Shown: positions 14,975 through 23,091, numbered from the stretch's first letter. The stretch is DNA of 36,723 bases from Candidatus Omnitrophota bacterium (GCA_016782485.1 JADHYK010000005.1:1-36723); one strand, 5' to 3'. Numbers and translations are program-made. Notes: generated by a model not told the origin, from the letters alone.

Positions 14975-16157
14975 CCCTTAGTCCTTCCTTTAGCTGAGCG
15001 GTCTTTTCCTGCGAGAGTTTTATTAAATCCCAGCCGTTGAGGATTTTTTTATTATCCACTTTTTTGAGCACCGCAACCCTCTCGGTGCAGCAATAACAGG
15101 GGTCAACCGCCGCCAGGGTAATAGCGGCATCCGAAATCGTCCCGCCCACACAAGCTACTTTATTAGAAGCCACATTTACGTAACTGGGTGCCCGAATCTT
15201 ATGTCTTATCGGGCGGTTTGTCCCGTCGCTCTTTACGTAATGGAAGCACTCTCCTCTTGGCGCCTCTACCCGGCCGATGCCTTCGCCCGGCGGGATCTCT
15301 TTTATATCGGCATCAAAAGCGCCCTTTGGCATTTTATTCAGGCACTGACGGATAATCCCTATGCATTCGTATAACTCCAGGATGCGTACTTTTGTCTTGG
15401 CAAAGATATCCCCCTCTTTCTCTACAATTACGTTCCAGCTAACTTTATCATATGCAGCGTAGGGGTCATCCCGCCTGATGTCAATATTCACTCCTGAAGC
15501 GCGGGCAGTCGGCCCGACCACGCACCAGTCTATTGCCTGCTGCCTGTTTAAAATTCCAATCCCTTTAAGCCTGGCCTGTATTACCGGGTCATCCATTACC
15601 GCGCCCTTGAACATATTCACTGCCGGGATTAGTTCGTCGAGCGTCTTCTTCAATTCAGGTATATCATCGTCTATTATATCACGCCGCACTCCCCCCACCT
15701 TCATCATTGCGTAGTGATTACGGTTACCGGTAATCATCTCGAAAATATCCAGCACCGGCTCGCGGTATTTCCAGGCCCACATCCATACGGTATTGTAACC
15801 TATAAAATGGCCGGCAAGGCCCAGCCAGAGCAGGTGGCTGTGAATCCGTTCCAGCTCCGCGATTATCGTACGGATGTAAAGCGCGCGCTCCGGCACTTCA
15901 ATGCCTGCCAGGTCTTCCATGGCATTAACATAGGCCAGGGGATGGCTGGTGGAGCAAATCCCGCAGATACGCTCAACCAGAAAAGGGACCTGGTCAAAGT
16001 GTTTATGCTCTGAAAGTTCTTCAATCCCGCGGTGCATATAACCGATAACGATATCAATATCCACCACCTTCTCCCCTTCTACATAGAGGCGGAAATACTC
16101 CGGCTCCTCCTGCAAAGGGTGATAGGGGCCTATGGGTATGATTACTTTGTGTGACAT
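14958..16157 (-). CDS. [NiFe]-hydrogenase large (catalytic) subunit, group 4
   Basis: Catalytic subunit, 399 residues, of the HycE C-terminal/NuoD/MbhL family. Both metal-binding pairs are intact: C65-x-x-C68 in RICGICSTSH and C354-x-x-C357 in DPCYCCTER. This marks a real NiFe active site and argues against complex I or a sulfane-reductase-type Mbs enzyme. A tail of 39 residues follows R360, the usual cut site of HycI-type proteases. The N-terminal 30-kDa domain fused in E. coli HycE is separate here (16171-16614). It is translationally coupled to the PhoU-like gene downstream. Confidence 0.95.
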   Translation of the reverse strand: MSHKVIIPIGPYHPLQEEPEYFRLYVEGEKVVDIDIVIGYMHRGIEELSEHKHFDQVPFLVERICGICSTSHPLAYVNAMEDLAGIEVPERALYIRTIIAELERIHSHLLWLGLAGHFIGYNTVWMWAWKYREPVLDIFEMITGNRNHYAMMKVGGVRRDIIDDDIPELKKTLDELIPAVNMFKGAVMDDPVIQARLKGIGILNRQQAIDWCVVGPTARASGVNIDIRRDDPYAAYDKVSWNVIVEKEGDIFAKTKVRILELYECIGIIRQCLNKMPKGAFDADIKEIPPGEGIGRVEAPRGECFHYVKSDGTNRPIRHKIRAPSYVNVASNKVACVGGTISDAAITLAAVDPCYCCTERVAVLKKVDNKKILNGWDLIKLSQEKTAQLKEGLRDGKSG

Positions 16158-16170
16158 ATCGTTATGCCTC

Positions 16171-16614
16171 TTAACACTTATCTTTCCTTAAGGGATATTT
16201 TCCCTGCGGCCAGTCGTCAATCAGAAGCAGGTGCGTTAAATTAGGATGGCCGACAAAATTAATCCCCAATAACTCCCAGATCTCGCGCTCAATCCATTCT
16301 GCTCCGGGAAACAGCGGGGCAATGGAATCTATCTTTGGCGATTTTTTATCTTCTATCAAAACCCGGACGGAATAAATCACCCCGGTCTTATCCAGGCTGA
16401 AGTGATATAATATCTCCAGGCCCTCGGGCGTATCGGTGCCGGTAGCAATGACAAAGCGCAGGCCCAACTCCTTAAATAAAACCTTTGCTGTCTCCAAGAT
16501 ATCTTCTTTCTTGAGGGAAAAATAAACCCTGCGGGGGGAAGATTGTTTCCATTCCAGGATCTTCTTTCCCAGTTTCTCTTTTATTTTGTCCTCTATTAGA
16601 TTTACGCTATTCAT
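16171..16614 (-). CDS. NuoC/HycE N-terminal-like 30-kDa subunit
   Basis: A 147-residue soluble subunit of the complex I 30-kDa family. The signature WIEREIWELLGINFVGHPNL, then LLLIDDWPQGKYPLRKD, is clear at the C-terminus. It docks on the large subunit in the peripheral arm of group 4 hydrogenases. It sits 3 bp after the small-subunit gene and 13 bp before the large subunit. Confidence 0.92.
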   Translation of the reverse strand: MNSVNLIEDKIKEKLGKKILEWKQSSPRRVYFSLKKEDILETAKVLFKELGLRFVIATGTDTPEGLEILYHFSLDKTGVIYSVRVLIEDKKSPKIDSIAPLFPGAEWIEREIWELLGINFVGHPNLTHLLLIDDWPQGKYPLRKDKC

Positions 16615-16617
16615 GGC

Positions 16618-17043
16618 TTAAGCGGCCTTTTCTATCTTGGCGATCAGTTTTGCCACTCCGGCAATTATCGCCTCCGGCTTGGGCGGACAGCCGGGAATAT
16701 ATACGTCTACCGGCACTACTTCATCGACCGGGCAGGGGCTGTTATAGGAATCCTTGAACATAATCCTGCCGCAGGCACAACTGCCTATCGCCAGTACCAG
16801 GCAGGGCTTGGGGGCCTGGGCATAAAGCATCTTCAATCTTTCCCTGGTCTTGTAATTAGGCACGCCGGTAACCAAAAGTGCATCTGCATGCCTGACGCTG
16901 CCCACCAGAACCATGCCTAATCTTTCCAGGTCATGCCTGGGAGTCAAGAGATCCAGAATTTCAATATCACAGTTATTGCAGGGAGAGCAGGCTGCATGAA
17001 AAACCCAGATGGATTTAGTTAAGCTTTTTAGTTTTATATTCAT
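16618..17043 (-). CDS. [NiFe]-hydrogenase small subunit, group 4 (NuoB/HycG/MbhJ)
   Basis: A 141-residue subunit carrying the proximal [4Fe-4S] cluster. Conserved features are HAACSPCNNCDIEILDLL (C19, C22, C25), IGSCACGRIMF (C89) and the proximal-cluster cysteine in IPGCPPKPEAI (C119). The short length, without the signal peptide or extra ferredoxin domain of uptake hydrogenases, is typical of group 4. It precedes NuoC-like and large subunits, the standard order. Confidence 0.95.
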   Translation of the reverse strand: MNIKLKSLTKSIWVFHAACSPCNNCDIEILDLLTPRHDLERLGMVLVGSVRHADALLVTGVPNYKTRERLKMLYAQAPKPCLVLAIGSCACGRIMFKDSYNSPCPVDEVVPVDVYIPGCPPKPEAIIAGVAKLIAKIEKAA

Positions 17044-17050
17044 AATAAAC

Positions 17051-17959
17051 TCACAGCCCGAGCATTGCTAAGACCACTGCTATAAATGCGAGGGCTGTAA
17101 CCGGCCCCCAAAAGAATCTCATTATCTGGTCTATGCGTAAACGCGGATTCGTATTCTTGATCAGTATGATGAGCACTAATATCGCTATAAATTTTAAGGA
17201 GATAAATAAGGGGCTTAAGTCTTTACCCATAAAGAGCACGATAAGTAAAAGCGCCGCAACATAAAGAAGGATTGCCTTGCTCAGTTTAAATACGGCTAAG
17301 GGAAGCCCCGAATATTCGATTAAAACCCCGCCCATTATCTCCTGCTCCGCCTCAGGGGCATCAAAAGGCACAAAGCCAAGTTTTGCCTGCACGCAAAGCA
17401 AGGCTGCTAAAAATGCCAATACCCCTGAAATAGATGCGATATTGGAGCCGAAATTCATCTGATAACCCAGAATCTGCCCTAACTGTAGCGCGCCGGCATT
17501 TTTAACAATCACTGCAATTATGGAAAGAATAAACGGCAGTTCATATGCTAAAAGCAGCTTCATCTCCCGGGAAACGCCGATGGAGGCCAGGGGGTTTCCT
17601 GAGGAAGAGGCCCCCAGAATCAAGGCTATTGCCGGGATAGTCAAAAGATAAATAACCACGATAAGGTCGCCCAGAGAACCCTGAAAGGGAAAAATAACTG
17701 CCTTACCCAGCATTGTCGCCGCTAAAACCAGGCTCAAGAGCCCCAAAAAAGGGGAAAAGAGAAAGGTAATCTTTGACCTCTCGGGTAAAATAATCTCCTT
17801 GCCGGACAATTTCAAGATATCAACGAAATTCTGATACCAGGGCGGGCCTACCCGCCACTGCAGCCGGGCAGTAACCTTTCTATCAACCCATCCGGACAAT
17901 AAACCTACAATCGCGCTGAATAAAAATCCGGGAAATATTAAATAATTGAATAATATCAT
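17051..17959 (-). CDS. Membrane anchor subunit, NuoH/HycD/MbhM family
   Basis: A 302-residue subunit with eight predicted helices that ties the catalytic arm to the antiporter. NADHdh-family marks are GWVDRKVTARLQWRVGPPW near the N-terminus and KLGFVPFDAPEAEQEIMGG in the middle; the glutamate-rich loop faces the quinone-like cavity region. The start used is the ATG at 17959, which overlaps the preceding ferredoxin stop as ATGA; a longer start inside the ferredoxin gene would add 13 polar residues. Confidence 0.92.
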   Translation of the reverse strand: MILFNYLIFPGFLFSAIVGLLSGWVDRKVTARLQWRVGPPWYQNFVDILKLSGKEIILPERSKITFLFSPFLGLLSLVLAATMLGKAVIFPFQGSLGDLIVVIYLLTIPAIALILGASSSGNPLASIGVSREMKLLLAYELPFILSIIAVIVKNAGALQLGQILGYQMNFGSNIASISGVLAFLAALLCVQAKLGFVPFDAPEAEQEIMGGVLIEYSGLPLAVFKLSKAILLYVAALLLIVLFMGKDLSPLFISLKFIAILVLIILIKNTNPRLRIDQIMRFFWGPVTALAFIAVVLAMLGL

Positions 17960-18453
17960 CGTTTCTTCTTGGCTGGCTGGGGATCCTCTCTTGACCACCT
18001 AAGCGTATGCACGGCCAGATGCTCTCCGACCAGATATATATTCTTTTCCGGGTCCTCTGTTACTTCCTTAATTTCTATTGCTTTCTCCGGGCAGCTGGTT
18101 ACGCACTTGGGGAGCTTTTCGCTTATCCCCACGCAATAATCGCATTTTGAATCCAGGTAGGGGATAAAATCATCAAAGATTATCCCGAAAGGACAGGCAA
18201 TCGAGCAAGACTTACAGCTGGTGCAGCGCATCTTATAACGCTTGAGGTGGCCGTCCGGCGAACGCTCCAATGCATTATGATAACAGGCGTTCACGCAGGG
18301 CGCCTCTTCGCAATGGCGGCAGATGGTCGCAAATGTCGCATATTCCCGTAACGAGGCAATCCCGTTATTCTGCGGATGATAAAAATAATCGCAGACCACG
18401 CGGCAATCCTGGCATTTATTGCATATTTCTAAGTCGATAAACAGGCGTTTCAT
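17956..18453 (-). CDS. Four-cluster-type ferredoxin (HycB/HydN-like)
   Basis: A 165-residue iron-sulfur protein with at least three cysteine groups typical of the HydN/HycB/DmsB fold: CNKCQDCRVVC at residues about 11-21, CRHCEEAPCVNAC at about 46-58, and CTSCKSCSIACP at about 77-88, plus CDYCVG and a distant C-x3-C. It would relay electrons between the FAD-containing reductase pair upstream and the hydrogenase. Its neighbours on both sides overlap or nearly so. Confidence 0.88.
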   Translation of the reverse strand: MKRLFIDLEICNKCQDCRVVCDYFYHPQNNGIASLREYATFATICRHCEEAPCVNACYHNALERSPDGHLKRYKMRCTSCKSCSIACPFGIIFDDFIPYLDSKCDYCVGISEKLPKCVTSCPEKAIEIKEVTEDPEKNIYLVGEHLAVHTLRWSREDPQPAKKKR

Positions 18454-18456
18454 CCT

Positions 18457-19275
18457 CTAGTCCCAGATATCGTGAATATCTTTAATCTCTTCGTAGGTAA
18501 ATACCGGGCCGTCTTTACAGGCATAATACCTGCCAAGGCGGCAATGCCCGCACTTTCCCAGGCCGCAGGACATATTCTTCTCCATGGAAAGGTAGATATC
18601 TTTGGTTTGGAAGCCCAAATCCAGTAATTTTAAAGTCACAAACTTCATCATAATCGGCGGGCCGCAGACTATCGCCACCGCCTTATTCAGGTCCACCGGC
18701 ATACCGTCCAATATCGTAGTCACCAGCCCCACCTTCCCGCTCCAGCCCGGATCACCCACGTCAACGCTGACCAGGGCATCGACTTTTTCCTTCTTCGACC
18801 ATTCAGGAAGCGAACCCTTATATATAATGTCAAAGGGGGTGCGCGAACCATAACGCAATATGATCTTGTTATAATTATGGATTTCGGAAAATAAACTGAA
18901 TAATAAGGAACGTAAAGGTGCCAATCCCACTCCGCCCCCTACAATTACGATATCTTTACCTCTAAATTTATCCAGCGCATATCCCTTTCCGTAGGGGCCG
19001 CGTATTCCCAAAGAATCCCCCTTCTGCATCGAATGCAGTTTAGCGGTTATCCTGCCGGCCTTCATTATGGTTACGTCTAACCTTTGCTTAATACCGGGGT
19101 CGGAAGACGGAGTAAACGGCCCCTCCCCTATCCCGGGAACGGTCAATTCTATGAATTGTCCCGTTGCAAAGGAGAAATCCGACTTTGGCCTCAGGGTAAA
19201 GGTCTTGATGGTGGAAGTCTCTTCCTTTATGTCTTCAATGACCGCCTCAAGCGGCTGGTAGATATTTTTCATCAT
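18457..19275 (-). CDS. FAD/NAD(P)-binding reductase subunit, HydG/AsrB-like (sulfhydrogenase gamma type)
   Basis: A 272-residue flavoprotein of the ferredoxin-NADP+ reductase fold. Order: FAD domain (1-100, with RGPYGKGY), NAD(P) domain (about 105-225, with VGGGVGLAPLRSLL and IVCGPPIMMKF), and a C-terminal [2Fe-2S] motif C237-x4-C242-x2-C245-x7-C253. The same architecture occurs in sulfhydrogenase HydG, anaerobic sulfite reductase AsrB and NfnA. It is expected to exchange electrons with NAD(P)H. It overlaps the HydB-like gene by 29 bp; ATG codons at 19275 and 19272 are equally usable. Confidence 0.9.
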   Translation of the reverse strand: MMKNIYQPLEAVIEDIKEETSTIKTFTLRPKSDFSFATGQFIELTVPGIGEGPFTPSSDPGIKQRLDVTIMKAGRITAKLHSMQKGDSLGIRGPYGKGYALDKFRGKDIVIVGGGVGLAPLRSLLFSLFSEIHNYNKIILRYGSRTPFDIIYKGSLPEWSKKEKVDALVSVDVGDPGWSGKVGLVTTILDGMPVDLNKAVAIVCGPPIMMKFVTLKLLDLGFQTKDIYLSMEKNMSCGLGKCGHCRLGRYYACKDGPVFTYEEIKDIHDIWD

Positions 19276-20344
19276 ATAGTCTTTTCAAGATATAACGTAT
19301 ATCTATCCTGCCCGGACAGACGTCAATACACCTGCCGCAGCCGCAGCAGGCCTGAAAACCCAGATTATCGATAAAGAAATCAAATTTCTTGAGGTAACGG
19401 TTACGCAGCCTCATATAGCGCATCCTTAGAGGGTTGGCTCCGCCGGCAACCGTGGTAAAATTTTTATACAGGCAACCGTCCCAGATACGGAAACGCTCTG
19501 CCCGCTCTTTTCTGGATTCGTCCGCCAGCAAAAAACAGTGGCAGGTGTCGCAGGCAAATACGCAGGCGCCGCATTCGACACAGGTCTGCATCTGTTCCTG
19601 CCAGACCGGGGAATTAAACCCGGCAGTAACAATTTCTTTTAAGGTTTCTTTTTTCGGGATCTGATGGTAGCAAAGGTGTTCCTCCATTCGTTTTACTACC
19701 GACTCTCTCTTTGCGTAACGGCCGGAGATCTGACCGAAATTGGCGGGCGTTAAGATGCCCTTTAGGGCATTCACGATCTCTTCGGCTTTATCCGAAGCTA
19801 CATCAAGCAGAAAACCGTCATTAAGCGGCGAGAGGTTAAAATCAAACCCCTTTGTGGCAAAGGGGTCGATGTCAAACCCCCGGCAGAAACAGGCCTCTTT
19901 GAAATTAGGGCAGTCCCCGGAGATGACCAGGGCATTTTCCCGCCTGGATTTATACAAGGGATCGGCCTGTTCGCCCTCCAGAAAGACATAATCCTGGATT
20001 TTTAAGGCAAAAAGATCGCAATTCTTTACCCCGCATATCGCCAGGGGCTTGCGATTTTTTTCTTTATCCGCTGGGCCATGAAAATAATCGCAGACCTTTT
20101 CCTTAAAATGGGTAAAAAAGATACGTACCGGCTCAATAGAACGGTAATCGTTAAAGACGATCCCCTCTTTTTTAGCCTCTTCGTATTTTTTTAAAAGGTA
20201 ATCGTCGCTGGGCAGTTGGAAGGAATGCTCGCACGGGACTTTGAGGGGGGACTTGATTCTGGTGGGGACATACAAATTAAAACTGGCGGATATATGCTCA
20301 TAAAATTTGCTTAGATTATGTCCTTCGAGGTAATAAGTCTTCAT
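19247..20344 (-). CDS. Iron-sulfur subunit, HydB/AsrA-like (sulfhydrogenase beta type)
   Basis: A 365-residue protein with an N-terminal domain typical of HydB (GVKNCDLFALKIQDYVFL, then DPLYKSRRENALVISG). Near the C-terminus are two [4Fe-4S] motifs: CVECGACVFACDTCHC (around 255-270) and CCGCGRCIDVCPGRID (around 333-348). It pairs with the HydG-like flavoprotein in sulfhydrogenase and sulfite reductase complexes. As the first gene after the Rex-like operator, it opens the hydrogenase transcript. In this context it likely brings NAD(P)H electrons to the hydrogenase or receives them. Confidence 0.9.
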   Translation of the reverse strand: MKTYYLEGHNLSKFYEHISASFNLYVPTRIKSPLKVPCEHSFQLPSDDYLLKKYEEAKKEGIVFNDYRSIEPVRIFFTHFKEKVCDYFHGPADKEKNRKPLAICGVKNCDLFALKIQDYVFLEGEQADPLYKSRRENALVISGDCPNFKEACFCRGFDIDPFATKGFDFNLSPLNDGFLLDVASDKAEEIVNALKGILTPANFGQISGRYAKRESVVKRMEEHLCYHQIPKKETLKEIVTAGFNSPVWQEQMQTCVECGACVFACDTCHCFLLADESRKERAERFRIWDGCLYKNFTTVAGGANPLRMRYMRLRNRYLKKFDFFIDNLGFQACCGCGRCIDVCPGRIDIRYILKRLYDEKYLPAA

Positions 20345-20380
20345 CCGAAATGTCTTTAGGTTTAAAGAAAGGGCGGGTAA

Positions 20381-20400
20381 TTTGTGAAGATTATCACAAA
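20381..20400. promoter_or_regulatory. Rex-like (or CRP/FNR-like) operator before the hydrogenase operon
   Basis: TTGTGAAGATTATCACAA at 20382-20399 matches the Rex consensus TTGTGAA-N4-TTCACAA with one mismatch and is flanked by a further T/A pair. It also fits the CRP-type core TGTGA-N6-TCACA. Rex senses NADH/NAD+ and often controls hydrogenase and fermentation genes. It lies about 20-40 bp downstream of the likely start site, consistent with a block to transcription. Confidence 0.7.
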
Positions 20401-20425
20401 ATATCCCAGAAAATATTGAAGTTTA

Positions 20426-20454
20426 ATATTAACATAATTCCCTATTCTTGTCTA
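20426..20454 (-). promoter_or_regulatory. Likely promoter of the hydrogenase operon
   Basis: TAGACA (20449-20454), a 17-bp spacer and TAATAT (20426-20431), in an AT-rich 118-bp gap between yqeY and the HydB-like gene. A leader of about 75 nt with the operator follows. Confidence 0.5.
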
Positions 20455-20462
20455 TAAAAAAC

Positions 20463-20918
20463 TTATACTGCCGGCTTTGAAAGCCTGGCCCTTACCAGTT
20501 CGCTTACTGTTTTTGAATCCGCCTGCGCGCCGACTTTAGCCAGGACCTCTTTCATCACTTTACCCATGTCTTTAATGCCGCCGGCCCCTGTTGACACTAC
20601 CGCCTCCTCGATTATCTTTTGAATCTCCTCGGCCGGGATTTCTTTGGGCAGATAATTTTTGAGGATCTCCAGTTCTTTTGTTTCCTTATCCGCAAGCTCC
20701 GCCCTGCCGCCTTTAGTAAACTGCTCTATGGAATCCTGGCGCTGCTTTGACTGCTTTCTTATTACCGCAATGACATCATTGTCTTCGAGGGATTTTTTCT
20801 TTTTTGCCATTGCTACGTTTATCATCTCCGCTCGCAGGAAACTCAACACCGAACTCTTCAGCGTATCCTTATCTTTCATTGCCTGCTTATAATCACTAAG
20901 AATTTTTTCTTCTAACAT
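20463..20918 (-). CDS. yqeY: GatB/YqeY domain protein
   Basis: A 151-residue protein of the GatB/YqeY family, a helical tRNA-binding-like domain related to the tail of amidotransferase GatB. Visible features are the N-terminal helix MLEEKILSDYKQAMKDKD, VIRKQSKQRQDSIEQFTKGG, and the C-terminal KDMGKVMKEVLAKVG with ADSKTVSELVRARL. The length is normal. The stand-alone protein's function is unsettled. The ribosome-binding site AAGGAGAG is strong. Confidence 0.92.
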   Translation of the reverse strand: MLEEKILSDYKQAMKDKDTLKSSVLSFLRAEMINVAMAKKKKSLEDNDVIAVIRKQSKQRQDSIEQFTKGGRAELADKETKELEILKNYLPKEIPAEEIQKIIEEAVVSTGAGGIKDMGKVMKEVLAKVGAQADSKTVSELVRARLSKPAV

Positions 20919-20928
20919 ATCTCTCTCC

Positions 20929-21828
20929 TTAAAATAAAATATATTTTCTAAATTTCACCAGCCTTTTTTCTAAATCCCCTAACTTGAGGCGGCAGGTCCG
21001 GTTAACTCCGAAGTCTTCCACATTAAAAGAGGCGGCGACCGTAGCAAGGCTGAGGGCCTTTGATATATTTGCCGGGTTTATCCTTTTTGCCTTGCTCAAA
21101 TACCCCATAAAGCCTCCGGCAAAGGTATCTCCTGCGCCAGTGGGGTCGATCACTGTATCCGTGGGGTAGGCAGGCAGGGCAAAGATAAATTTATTGCTGA
21201 AGAAGAGCACCCCGTGTTCCCCTTTTTTAACCAGCACCATCTTCGGGCCGCGTGAATACAGATACCTTGCTGCCTTTATCAAATTGCTCTCACCGGAAAG
21301 GCTCCTTGCCTCCTGGTCGTTGGCAACATAGATATGCACCTTTCTTAAGAGGCGCAGGAGCGCTTTGCGTTTATGTTTTATCCAGAAATTCATGCTGTCT
21401 AACCCTACTAACTGCGGAGAATGCATGTGCTGCAAAAGATGCCTCTGGATATCAGGATCAACATTAGCCAGGAAGATATGTTTTATCGTTCTCTGCTCCT
21501 CGGTAATCACCGGCCTGAATGCAGAAAGCACCCCCAGTTCAGTATTCAGGGTAAGGGCGGTATTTAAGTCCCCCTGGTATTGGCCCTCCCATTTGAAGGT
21601 ATTGCCCTTTTCTTTAATCAGCGAGGTCAGCACTATCCCCTTCTGATGCAGAAAATCAATATACTTTTTGGGAAAATCGCTCCCCACAATGGCCACCAGG
21701 TTTACGCTGGTAAATAAACGCGCGGTCATCGCAAAATGTACGGCTGAGCCGCCGAGCATCTGCTTTCTCCGGCCAGATGGCGTCTTGACCGTATCCAATG
21801 CCACTGTTCCTAACACGATAATACTCAT
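20929..21828 (-). CDS. PfkB-family sugar/nucleoside kinase
   Basis: A 299-residue ribokinase-like kinase. The N-terminal GGSAVHFAMTARLF motif and the C-terminal ATP/catalytic site DPTGAGDTFAGGF with catalytic Asp234 are intact. The substrate is not evident; adenosine, fructose or ribose kinases share these motifs. The start at ATG 21828 overlaps the uppP stop as ATGA, so the 13-residue upstream extension is not used. Confidence 0.88.
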   Translation of the reverse strand: MSIIVLGTVALDTVKTPSGRRKQMLGGSAVHFAMTARLFTSVNLVAIVGSDFPKKYIDFLHQKGIVLTSLIKEKGNTFKWEGQYQGDLNTALTLNTELGVLSAFRPVITEEQRTIKHIFLANVDPDIQRHLLQHMHSPQLVGLDSMNFWIKHKRKALLRLLRKVHIYVANDQEARSLSGESNLIKAARYLYSRGPKMVLVKKGEHGVLFFSNKFIFALPAYPTDTVIDPTGAGDTFAGGFMGYLSKAKRINPANISKALSLATVAASFNVEDFGVNRTCRLKLGDLEKRLVKFRKYILF

Positions 21829-22568
21829 TTTATAAATAGTAAGGTTATTAAAGCGGCGATTATACAATAAATCCCGAAATAATGCAATTTTGCTTTTCGT
21901 AATACCAGCCTCAGCAGCCAGAGCGAAATAATACCGGCGATAAAACTGGCGATAAATCCTGCCAGAAGCCCGGCTGAATTACCCGTCAGGGCAAACCCCA
22001 CTTTTTTGGCCTCCAGAACCAAGGCTCCCAGTATCGCAGGTATCGCGGCTAAAAAGGAGAACCTGAAGGCCAGCTCCTTATCTATCTTCCTGAATAGAAG
22101 CGACGATATGGTGATACCGGAGCGGGAGAGCCCCGGGATAATGGCGGCGCCCTGCACCAGGCCTAAAACCAGCGCATCCACGATATCCAGGATATTCCTG
22201 CGCGAATTGATAAAAAGGCGCGCCCTGATCAATATTACGCCGGTAACCATCAACGCTACGGCTACAGCTTTTGGCGAACTGAATAACCCTTCAAAGAAGT
22301 CCCTGCCCAATATACCGATAATACCGGTGACTACGGTAACCACGGCTATCAGTATCAGCCATTTTACGTTGCGCAATAAGTCCAGTATATCTTTAAAAAA
22401 GAAAAGGATCAGGGCACAGAGGGTCCCGATGTGTAAAACTACGGATACGGCTAACTCCTGACCGGCTACTCCCAAGGCCTTCTGTAAGATCACCAGGTGC
22501 CCGGAGCTGCTCACTGGCAGAAACTCGGTCACCCCCTGCACTATCCCCAAGAAGATGTATTTAAGCAT
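21825..22568 (-). CDS. uppP: Undecaprenyl-diphosphatase (BacA/UppP)
   Basis: An integral membrane enzyme that recycles undecaprenyl pyrophosphate to the monophosphate carrier for peptidoglycan synthesis. Of 247 residues, the catalytic motifs are EFLPVSSSGHL (15-25) and PGLSRSG (145-151), with about eight helices. The upstream sequence is a palindrome-rich gap and no firm promoter is visible. Confidence 0.95.
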   Translation of the reverse strand: MLKYIFLGIVQGVTEFLPVSSSGHLVILQKALGVAGQELAVSVVLHIGTLCALILFFFKDILDLLRNVKWLILIAVVTVVTGIIGILGRDFFEGLFSSPKAVAVALMVTGVILIRARLFINSRRNILDIVDALVLGLVQGAAIIPGLSRSGITISSLLFRKIDKELAFRFSFLAAIPAILGALVLEAKKVGFALTGNSAGLLAGFIASFIAGIISLWLLRLVLRKAKLHYFGIYCIIAALITLLFIK

Positions 22569-22590
22569 ATTATCTTCGCTAAAACCTCAA

Positions 22591-22748
22591 TCCCGGCTCT
22601 TCTCTCGCTGCGGTGCTCGTCGCATTCGGCTCAACTTTTTGGGTGGGCCCCCCCATCCCCCACAGGGGGCTTCAAAGAAGAAAAGCCCTAAAAAGTTTCG
22701 TCTCATATGCATGCTCCTGCGCGCCTTATGCTCGTTTTAGAGCCGGGA
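22591..22748. repeat. Nested long inverted repeat, first element in the uppP-rluA gap
   Basis: TCCCGGCTCT at 22591-22600 and its exact complement AGAGCCGGGA at 22739-22748 close a 158-bp element. Inside, AACTTTTT (22633-22640) pairs with AAAAAGTT (22690-22697), and a C-run/G-run hairpin lies at the centre. Outside, the arms continue imperfectly. There is no coding frame of note. It might be a non-autonomous mobile element or a structured RNA. Confidence 0.55.
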
Positions 22749-22826
22749 CTTGAGTTTTACGCTCAAACTAACCCAACCCATCCGCTAAATTAAGTACTGT
22801 GTCCCCAGAGCTTGCGGATACTATTA

Positions 22827-23083
22827 TTTATAAATGCCGCTGGCGGATCTTACGCCCTGATATATCCTGCGGAGGGTTTGTGAGCGCGCATTAAAAAATT
22901 TTCGGCATCGCGACTTTACGTTAAGTCTGCGAGGAATTACGGCGAGCGAAGGCCGTTGGCGCTAAGTGTTACGTAGTTGCCGTAGCGAGCCGTAAGCCGA
23001 AGCAGACGGCGAAAATTTTAGCGCGCGAACAAATCCGCAGCAGGAGATATCAGAACGAGAAAGTCGACAGTAGCATTTATAAA
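22827..23083. repeat. Large imperfect palindrome, second element in the uppP-rluA gap
   Basis: TTTATAAATGC at 22827-22837 is exactly complementary to GCATTTATAAA at 23073-23083. The arms remain similar for about 90 bases inward: TGATAT-TCCTGC, TTTGT--GCGCGC and AAAATTTTCG appear in both orientations. A smaller nested stem lies near the centre (GTCTGC/GCAGAC; TTACGGC). It has the terminal inverted repeats expected of a MITE-like element, but no target duplication was confirmed. No gene is present. Confidence 0.6.
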
Positions 23084-23091
23084 GAGCGAAT

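Noticed and set aside
14958-17998. Reading the cluster as NADH dehydrogenase (complex I)
   Set aside because: The large subunit keeps both CxxC pairs for NiFe, which complex I NuoD has lost, and NuoE/F/G are absent.
22006-22461. A 151-codon open frame on the plus strand
   Set aside because: Antisense to uppP; the composition is what the reverse strand of membrane-helix codons gives.
22569-23091. CRISPR array or tRNA genes in the largest gap
   Set aside because: There are no direct repeats with regular spacers and no cloverleaf with a T-loop motif; the structure is palindromic.
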